Shown piece after piece: positions 56,433 to 64,000 of a DNA stretch of 64,000 nucleotides. The notes under the pieces were generated by a model. The model was not told where the DNA came from. It saw only the letters and a list, made by a program, of their open reading frames with translations, and ran no database searches. Origin of the DNA: Prostheceraeus crozeri (lineage: Eukaryota; Platyhelminthes; Polycladida; Euryleptidae). Position 1 is the stretch's first letter. Every line of letters starts with the position of its first letter. Location: contig CAJQUW010002006.1 in the NCBI GenBank assembly GCA_907163375.1, positions 1-64,000 on the forward strand, written 5' to 3'. A program made the position numbers and the translations under genes.

Positions 56433-57090
56433 ATGGAAGAAATTAAAGTGGAAGAAACCTCAAGAATATATCCTTCGTTATCTCAATTAAAAACAAGTGA
56501 AATGGACATTGAAAAAAATTAACATTGAAAAACATAAAGATATAGTTAGGTATATGAAAGATAAAGAATCTCAGTTATTATTAAGATTAGAGCATTATAA
56601 AAAGTTGAGAAAAAGATGGTCTAAAGTTAAGAATGTAACACAAGGAATTGGCACATTCTTAACAATAAGTTTAGGTACTTTAACAATATTATAATAACTT
56701 CGGGTGTTTTAGTAATTCCAGTAGTTGCTACTGCTTTAACAGGTACGGTGTTTTTGCAACTTCACTTGTTACAATGTTAGATAAATCTTTAATAACTAAG
56801 AAACGAAAATCATTAAAACTAAACATTTACATATTAAAGAAGTTTATGATAAACTACATTATTATTTTCAAAGAGTCTGTGATGATAATGTTATTACGCT
56901 AGATGAGATTGAAAAATTTGATCAAATAGCTGATGAAGTAAATCAAATATCATTTCATTTAAAGACCGAAAAAGTTGATGATAAAAATTCTAGTGATGGT
57001 AAAAGTTTTAGTGATGGTAAAATTTCTAATGAAGAAAATGATAAATTTTTTTTAGAAGAACTAAAAACTTTATTAAACAAAACTTAAAAC
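56433..57090 (+). pseudogene. Polinton-type small coiled-coil/membrane protein, remnant
   Basis: It begins MEEIKVEETSRIYPSLSQLK, continues with a helical region rich in charged residues (EHYKKLRKRWSKVKN) and then a hydrophobic glycine-containing stretch (GIGTFLTISLGTLTIL) that could be a membrane segment. Proteins of this type occur beside the capsid and ATPase genes of animal Polinton-like elements; their role is unknown. Broken. Confidence 0.55.
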
Positions 57091-57258
57091 GAAAAGATGA
57101 CAGACAACAAAGCAATAAAAAGATAACTTGTTTAGTAAATTTGTTTTGTTGTATTCCAATGTTACCACAAAATTCAAATATTATTTTTTAAAAATGGATA
57201 AAATTAAAGCTGTTAATAAAAAAAATATAAAAATATATAAAAAAATATAATATAAAAA

Positions 57259-58075
57259 ATGGATAAAATTAGAGCTGATAATTTTGAAAGAATAAAGCAA
57301 TTAGAGGAGTTAATAAAACAAAGAAATATTATGAAAGAAAGTCATCTTCAACGTAGAATGATAAAACTGGTATTCAATCTGATATGTTTGAAAAAATGCA
57401 GCAAACCGAGCAAGTAAAAACTGATTATGAAAAAACTATGGAACCATTTAAAAAGCTTGAAAAATAACTTACAAATAATGATAAACAAATTAATATAACA
57501 GATCCAGAGCACAAAACTATATTAGATGACTATGGATTACTAGAATCAAACATTAATAGGAAATTACCAAAATCTATGCAATTTGAACATTCTATTTCAT
57601 TTATAGATGGAAAAACAATACCTAGATTTTATCTCGGACAAAAAGAAATATTTCCACAACCTTTTCGAGGTTCAATTTTTTCACCAGATAAATCTCCTTT
57701 TAGTTGAGATAAAAATTTTGTTGATCTTTTAAGAGGAGCAGATTTGAAAAATTATGCTGCAGAAGATCTCATAAAATATAAAGCTATGTTAGATAGAGTT
57801 GGTGCAGCAAAATCTCTTAGACGTTATAAACAATTACAAAATTTATTATCAACGGGAGTTAAAGTAGGAAAAGGTTTAAAACAGAAACAGCTGTATTTAT
57901 ACCAGATGATCCACAAGAATTACTAAATAGATTAAATATTTTAATATCTGCAATAAAAGAAGGACATAATTCTAGTTTCAATGAAATTCATGCTATATTG
58001 AAAAGACTGTTAGAAAAGAAGATTCTAAATGAAGAGGATTATAAAAGTATAGCTGAAATATGTTGTTGTTATTAA
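57259..58075 (+). pseudogene. Polinton-type unknown structural-region protein, remnant
   Basis: It starts MDKIRADNFERIKQLEELIK with a coiled-coil N-terminus. Later parts read ISFIDGKTIPRFYLGQKEIF, DLLRGADLKNYAAEDLIKYK and a helical end. It lies between the membrane-protein remnant and the penton-like gene, in the same direction. No function is known to me. Broken. Confidence 0.5.
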
Positions 58076-58117
58076 TTTTTTATAGAAAAAATATTTATTT
58101 AAAATTTTAACTAAAAA

Positions 58118-58906
58118 ATGTGTTCAGCAGATTTAGACAAAATTAATAATCATTTAGAAAATCTAACAGAGATTTTGGGTTCATCAAAATTTAGTACGAC
58201 GTTAAAAATTGTAACAACCACTTCATCACACACTTGTGATTTAGAACCCATTCTACATTTGGAACAAAATAAAAATTATCAAATTGCATTGACTAGTTTC
58301 TCCACATTTAACACTATTCAAAACGTTATCAAAGATGTGAATGACCAATTTAGATATTCTACTGATAAAGGTAAAACATGGAAAATACTAACTTTTCTTC
58401 CTGGTTCTTACGAAGTTGAATCAATATCAAATGAAATTAAGAGACATTTAGGTATACCATTTAAAGATAAGAAACAACTACATTTTGCAGTTGAACCGGC
58501 AGTTAATAAATTTTCTCTTACTTTAGACGAAAATCATCAAGTTGATTTTAATCATGATAGATCATTGTCAAAGCTATTGGGATTTAATAAACAAACCTAT
58601 AGTCAAGGTTATCATTTAGGTGAGAAGATTCCAAAAATAACTGAAATAAATTCAATTGTTGTACATTGTGACATTATTGAAGGAGGTTATATAAATGGTA
58701 AATTGTCAAATTTAATATTCAGTTTTCCAGCTTTTACTGTACCCATTGGTTATAAATTAAATGTAATTCCACAAACATTAATATATTTCCCTATTACAAG
58801 AAAAACTATTAACAACATTAACATTAGAATCACTGATGAGAAAGGACAAGAAATAAATTTTGGAGGTGAAGAGATGATGATAGATCTTTTGGTTAGAGAA
58901 GTTTAA
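58118..58906 (+). CDS. Polinton-type minor capsid (penton-like) protein
   Basis: The 262-residue frame looks whole. Words supporting the call: LEQNKNYQIALTSFSTFNTI near the N-terminus, LPGSYEVESISNEIKRHLG, FNHDRSLSKLLGFN in the middle, and near the C-terminus NNINIRITDEKGQEINFGGE then LLVREV. This late pattern (an N-x-R-x-T-D-x-x-G segment before a gGE) is typical of the penton/minor capsid proteins of Polintons and relatives, which form the five-fold vertices of the particle. It precedes the packaging ATPase gene, the usual neighbour. The identification is by pattern only. Confidence 0.6.
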   Translation: MCSADLDKINNHLENLTEILGSSKFSTTLKIVTTTSSHTCDLEPILHLEQNKNYQIALTSFSTFNTIQNVIKDVNDQFRYSTDKGKTWKILTFLPGSYEVESISNEIKRHLGIPFKDKKQLHFAVEPAVNKFSLTLDENHQVDFNHDRSLSKLLGFNKQTYSQGYHLGEKIPKITEINSIVVHCDIIEGGYINGKLSNLIFSFPAFTVPIGYKLNVIPQTLIYFPITRKTINNINIRITDEKGQEINFGGEEMMIDLLVREV

Positions 58907-58953
58907 TTTTCTTCTTCTTCTTTAAAAATAAAAATAAAAATTTCTTATTAAAA

Positions 58954-59720
58954 ATGACTGAATTTCCCCCATTAAATAAGAAAAACTTAAATTTAATCAT
59001 CATCCAAATTTATCTAATAAAGTTTTGTCAGTTTTTTGTGGAAGATCGGGTTGTGGAAAAACATATCTATTATTTAAAATTTTAACGACTCCAAATTTTT
59101 TGGACTATAACAATCTTATAATTTATACAATAACAGCAGAACAACCCGTCTATCAATTTTTAAAATATGGATTTGAAAATAATCTTAAAAAAACAGCAAT
59201 TGCTTCATTATTCAAAGAATATGAAAAATCTGAAGATGAAGAAGAAATAAGTTCGTGGTGTGAAGAAGCAGCAAAAAATAATCAGTTAGTTGAATCTAAT
59301 AAAAATAAGCATATAAAAATGAAATTAATAGATGATAGTGGTAATATGCAAGATCCTAGTAAACTAGATAAAACAATGAAACATTGTGTAATTTTTGATG
59401 ATTGTGTTAATGATAGAAATCAGTCAGTACAGAGAAATTATTTTCCAAGAGATAGACATAGCAACTGAAGTGTTTTTTATTTAACACAAAGTACGTATTC
59501 ATTAGACGGAAGTGTTATTAGAAAGAATGCAAATATATTTACACTATTTGAAATAAATGCAAGAAACTTAAGTGATTTGTTAAGAGATTTATGCGTAAGA
59601 AATAAAGATGAATTTAAACAATCGTGTAACAATGCTTGGTCAAAATATTATGGCTTCATTACAATTAATATTGATAAAAAAATTCATGATAGAGTTATAG
59701 AAGATATTTTCGCGGAGTGA
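58954..59720 (+). pseudogene. Polinton packaging ATPase (FtsK-HerA type), remnant
   Basis: It starts MTEFPPLNKKN. The Walker A motif is CGRSGCGKTYLL and the Walker B motif is KHCVIFDDCVNDRNQ. A later part reads RKNANIFTLFEINARNLSDL, typical of the end of these DNA-packaging ATPases. It follows the penton-like gene by about 50 bp. Broken. Confidence 0.75.
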
Positions 59721-59755
59721 TCGAATAATTCATTTTTTTCTTAATCTTTAGAAAT

Positions 59756-62461
59756 TTAAAAATTAGAAAATTTAAAAGGTAAAGTAGTTATTCCATCAGG
59801 TAAAGTTTTTCTTTTATCATCAAAGGGATCTAATGCTAATTTATGTTCCTCTTTTAAATACATTTTATGTTTCTTTGAATTAAGTCCATAATTACATGCT
59901 GTTTTTATTTCATTATTACATAATATATTCTTATAATCTTGAAATGTTATTTGGTTAGCCACTGATGCGTTTGAAATTCCTTTTAATGTTTTATGTGTTT
60001 TAATATTATTAGTTGTGTTATAACAATAGCATTTAGATTTTAAAAATATAGCTTCTGTTATGAAATCTTCATTTCCTTCTAGTTCATCTTTTACTTTACA
60101 TAAATCAGAAGGATGAATGATATCTTTTATTTTATCTATTTCTTCATCAAGTGAAGAATTATACGGTATTGTTAATTCTAAGAAAACGGAATCCGCATCT
60201 GTAAAGTGTAATTTATAGTTTTTGCCATAAGCAAGTGCTAAATAATCATATATAAATCTATACATAAATAGTTTAGCTAATTCTAATATAGTGAATCCAA
60301 TAAAATTAAACTTATCATATTTTACGCTGATTCGACGTAAATGTACAGCACATAGATTATCACTAAATCTAGTAGTTCTTTTATATGTAGGTTTCCTTGT
60401 TAAATTTTGAAACCTATCTTTATCATAAACTATTTCAATATTTTGTCTATTACGCACATTTTCTAGAGTCTTGCCATAAAATGCATTATTTTGAAGAACA
60501 CGTTTCCAAAATCATCTTTATTTCTTTCAGCTATTTTACGTTTTTCAATATTGAACTCTATATAATTTTTTAACCACCTAGATTTTTTATACACTAGTTT
60601 TCGATGTATTTTAGTGACAATCATTCCATGTTCTAAATACCAATCTAGGATTCTTCCTTCAACAACATACTTTCGTTTATTACTTTGTGTTAACATAAGT
60701 TTTTTTGTTGGTCTGTATTTCTTAGGAATTAAAGATCTTTGATAATCTGAAAAATCTTCTATATTAGGTATTTTATTTTCAGGGCAGAATGGAAAATATT
60801 TTGTTGCGTCTTTTATATAATCAGGGTATACTAAATCAACTTCATATATATATAACCATGATTATAATTTCCATCATACGTAGGTTCGTAATCAAGAATA
60901 TTACACCATGACATTTCACCTGTTGGTAATTCTTGTATCATGCAAGAAGAATATGAGCTATTAAAATCAAAATATAACAAATAGTTTTCTCTCATGAATT
61001 CATCAACTGCTGCTTGACTCTCTTCATTTGATATAAGTCCTTCTATATTTTGATTAAACAATTTTATAAACTGAACGCTTTCTTCTGGAGATAAAAGTTT
61101 ATATATTCCATAATCATCAGGATTTACTTTTTTATTGTAACACTGTACATAACGATTACCTAAAACTGATGAAACACCACCTCTAATACCAGATTCAAAA
61201 AATAATAATTTATCATATGTATTTTCTTTATGATGTTTAAGTTTAGCACCAGTATGTTTAAACCTGCTAACCATGTTAATCCTGGTGTAGAATAACAATA
61301 ACATGGATCTATTTCATAATATTCCAGACACATGTCACGAAAGTTTTCAAAAAGATCAGCAAGGATTAATACATCTATCTGAAGATATTTCATTGTATAA
61401 TCATACATTGTTCTACAATTTAACTCTCTCCAATTATTTTCAGCTTCTGCATAGTCTTTTTCAGATAATTGTGATTGTTTTAATGTTGATTTAGATTTAT
61501 TTATTGGAGGAAGTTTTTGTTCTTTCACTATTTCATATATTATATTTATATCTCCAGTTATATATTCATACGGTAATATTCCTTTTAAAGGTTTTAAATT
61601 ATATTTATTTAATATTTTACATTGTTCAGGTTTCAAAGTTTTTCCCATAACATTTAATGAATAAGGAGTAAAAAATCTAAGTACATCAAAAATTCTAATA
61701 CAACCTAATTGCATTGAAAAATATTCTTCTTCTTGCTTACATAGTACATTTATTTGTTGTTGTTGTAATTCTTCAGATGAAAACAAATCTTTCATTACTA
61801 AAGGGAAATCATATTTAGAACCATTGTAGAAATATAAAGGAACAAAGTTATATTTGAATTTATTAGCATTAAGATTACAAGAATTATGTGCTGCACCTCT
61901 ATATAATCCATTTAGATGATCATGATCTTTTACTTTATCAAGATATCTACCTCTGCCAGTTTTATAATTATTTGTAAATTCCTTTCCACAGTAATAACAT
62001 TTTGTTTCATAAGCAAAATTAATTTTTTCTTCATCGGTTAATGGAAGCATTGGTATATTTGTTTCAAGCAATTGTGAAAAACGACCTTGTAATTCTTCTA
62101 CTTTCTTTGTAAACATTTCTGAACTATCCTCACCATGGTATTGATAATATTCTGATTTAAATAATTCAGGATGATTTGAATGAATGTACATTCCCCAACA
62201 AAATGGTCTTTGTTCAAATAAATATTTTTCTTTACTTTGTTCAGGTGCACTTTTTTCATAGTTACCATTATTAGAATTTTGTGTTATGTTAACATTATAT
62301 GCTTCGAAATCACAATAAATAGTAAAGGGTACTTTATTTTTGTAATACCATTTATTATATATTAAATAATCATCTTTAGGAAAAGTATTTTCAACTGCTT
62401 CATTTTGTTGACAATTCTCCAAATGTCTATTCATTTCTTCTTTAGTTCTAAAGCTCGTCAT
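59756..62461 (-). pseudogene. Polinton protein-primed DNA polymerase B, remnant
   Basis: Several minus-strand pieces in family order. The exonuclease motif FTIYCDFEAYNV and the YLQIDVLILADLFENFRD segment come first, then YCYSTPGLTWLAGL, then the polymerase motif A region YLLYFDFNSSYSSCMIQELP, and the motif C region KLHFTDADSVFLELT near the end. An HNH-like Cys/His stretch (CYYCGKEF...KDHDHLNGLYRGAAH) lies upstream of the exonuclease end. This would be the replication enzyme of the element. Broken in several places. Confidence 0.85.
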
Positions 62462-62850
62462 ACATTGGAGACAGGGAAAATTAGCATTATCTGAAGATTT
62501 GTAAATATAGAAACATCTTTACACAATATGAAATGACCCTGATAATATAATATATTCGCTTGTGCTGACTGTTTTGTTTGTTTTAATTTTTCAAATTTAT
62601 CTTGATATATTTCATGTGTTAAATCGATATGTCTTTGAAAATCTTTTTCAGACTGTTGATAATTTTGATTTAATATTTGTAGCTGTTGTTCATATTCTTT
62701 ATTATATTGTTCTTTATATTGCTGTTGACATTTTTTAAAACATTCATTTATTTCTTCATTGTCCACATTTAATTCTTTATTGTCTTTATTTAATTCTTGA
62801 ATCGTTTCTATCTCATTTTGATATTTATGGTGATATTCTTGTAGTAACAT
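62458..62850 (-). pseudogene. Gln/Lys-rich coiled-coil region of the Polinton polymerase block
   Basis: This 130-residue frame is almost entirely heptad-like, rich in Q, E, K and N (QELNKDNKELNVDNEEINEC; KQTKQSAQANILYYQG). It sits directly upstream of the polymerase remnant on the same strand. Its role is unknown; it may be a linker region next to the polymerase. Confidence 0.5.
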
Positions 62851-62952
62851 TTTTGATTGTTGTTGATAATCTGTTTTACATTTTTGTAAAATTTTATTTA
62901 AATTTTGTAATTTTTGTTGACATTCTAAAGATAAAGATGAATAATTGGAATC

Positions 62953-63714
62953 TTAATCATAATTAAAACTACGTCCTTTATAATTATTATGATTAATCAT
63001 TATTGGTGATAATGTTTTAACAATTTCAAATTTTTCAGTACATATTTTATTTTCTTGGTAAAATACATTATGATGCATGTAATTTCCTCTATCATTATAT
63101 ACTATTTCTGAGTGACATAAATTTTTATTATTCAAATAAAATTTTTTTGAATCTGAGTAAAATGGAGTAATGTTGCCAATAGATACATCATTCACATTTA
63201 ATTCAAAAACATTTACTTCTATTAAATTTTTATTCTTTTTATGAAACTTTATTAACCTATTATAATCATATGGAAATTCATCTAAGCCGTCAGAGAGATC
63301 AAATTCATTTATGTATTCTTCTTTATTATAATGACTTAGTCTTTCTTCGTGATATTCTGCAGGATGTAAATGTGCTATAACACTCCACAAAAAACAATAA
63401 TCATCTTCATTTTTTATGTTGATTATTTGTGGTGAACTGAAAGTTAAAGGAACATAACTACCACCAGTATTATTTTTATATTTATCAATTACTATTTTCT
63501 TAAATAGTGTTTTAACAAATCTCCAACCAGATTCACGTAACTGGGCTTCAATTATACAATTTTCTAATTTATTTATTATCGATTCAAATATGGGTTGTAT
63601 ATCATTTACATTATGAATTTCTTGTGAATTTGTAAAATGACCTTGTATTATTTCTTCAGGATTTCCATCAGGTCCTTTTTTTTGTATAAAGTACTTTCTA
63701 CATTGATATAACAT
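62953..63714 (-). pseudogene. Polinton polymerase-associated N-terminal domain, remnant
   Basis: The 253-residue frame reads RESGWRFVKTLFKKIVIDKY, GGSYVPLTFSSPQIINIKNE and DDYCFLWSVIAHLHPAEYH, with a following FPYDYNRLIKFHKKN. This is the well-known domain found at the start of the polymerase region in many animal Polinton-like elements (conserved D-x-x-CF-x-W). Its biochemical role is not established. More minus-strand sequence of the same character continues to the window end. Confidence 0.65.
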
Positions 63715-64000
63715 TTGAAAGATTTCTTAAATATTTTAAAGAAGATTGTTAATACATCATAAAAAGTTTCATCGGTTTCATTATGTTCAACAGATTCATT
63801 AAATAAATATTTTGTATCTGTTACGGGCGAAGCCCTAGAACCTTCGGTTCGTTCAGCTTCATCAAATTCATCTATTTCGTCAAATTCATCAGTATCACAA
63901 AATAAGTAACTTCCATCTGGTACATGTTCATCTTCACTATTAAAAACTTTTTCATATTCCGAATGTGAATAATCATCAAATATTTTTTAACTTTTATAAC

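Larger units (their letters stand above)
56431..64000. mobile_element. Polinton/adintovirus-like element, broken, continues past the window end
   Basis: A block of plus-strand structural-type genes (56433-59720) faces a minus-strand protein-primed DNA polymerase B block (59756 to at least 63714). It is more AT-rich than its surroundings. The penton-like gene looks whole; the other parts carry roughly half a dozen or more breaks in total. Integrase, protease and a double-jelly-roll major capsid gene were not seen and may lie beyond the right edge. The left end is masked by piggyBac element 2. Terminal inverted repeats were not identified. It is a fossil, probably of moderate age because long frames persist. 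Confidence 0.85.

Noticed and set aside
1-64000. CRISPR arrays, bacterial operons, ribosome-binding sites and terminators
   Set aside because: The sequence is eukaryotic (introns, LINEs, piggyBac). The tandem arrays have no unique spacers between identical repeats.
1-64000. tRNA, rRNA and snRNA genes
   Set aside because: No cloverleaf-type A and B boxes or rRNA-like blocks were noticed by eye. A covariance-model scan would be needed to exclude them.

Overview
The window looks like metazoan nuclear DNA: AT-rich, with spliced genes whose introns have GTAAGT/AG borders, long stretches without genes, and a dense layer of animal-type mobile elements (piggyBac, Crypton, Penelope-like, several LINEs, a Tnp2-type DNA transposon, a Polinton and many short TA-flanked inverted-repeat elements). 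The phylum cannot be fixed from the sequence. Frequent TAGGCCTA palindromes and the mix of elements suggest a marine invertebrate; this is inference.

Layout. 0-3.6 kb: dispersed repeats and a 28-bp minisatellite. 5.46-9.25 kb: a Tnp2-like (CACTA/EnSpm-type) transposase in two frames, followed by a spliced gene whose product has a coiled coil, a proline-rich repeat and a BEN domain. 9.3-15.2 kb: repeats and a TIR element that holds a LINE fragment. 16.0-19.2 kb: two paralogous exons on the minus strand, 1-1 phase, of what may be a host cell-surface gene. 19.6-24.0 kb: a minisatellite of about 39 bp, more than 100 copies, that ends directly on the 3' end of a decayed LINE (24.0-26.1 kb). 28.4-30.3 kb: a degraded Penelope-like element with inverted ends, one carrying a hammerhead-like core. 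30.4-36 kb: small MITEs, a LINE tail and a dispersed repeat. 36.8-39.35 kb: a Crypton tyrosine recombinase between 74-bp direct repeats, itself interrupted by a 1-kb TIR element. 40-46.9 kb: MITEs, possible short exons and a second copy of the 1-kb element in reverse. 47.3-49.45 kb: a piggyBac relic. 51-52.7 kb: a MITE, a dispersed repeat and the 3' end of a LINE with a C-terminal restriction-like endonuclease region. 53.2-53.7 kb: an array of about 81 bp. 53.8-56.43 kb: a second piggyBac.

56.4 kb to the window end: a Polinton/adintovirus-like fossil. Its structural-type genes (small membrane protein, unknown coiled-coil protein, penton-like minor capsid protein, packaging ATPase) run on the plus strand and its protein-primed DNA polymerase B region runs on the minus strand. 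It is broken in several places and runs off the right edge.

The only candidates for host genes are the minus-strand exon pair at 16-19 kb and weak exon-like frames near 42.5-43.2 kb. Everything else with a recognisable protein belongs to mobile elements. The most unusual points are the BEN-domain gene beside the Tnp2-like transposase, the direct repeats around the Crypton, the organised 4.4-kb minisatellite, and the set of unrelated short elements that share a TA-CACTGTA end.
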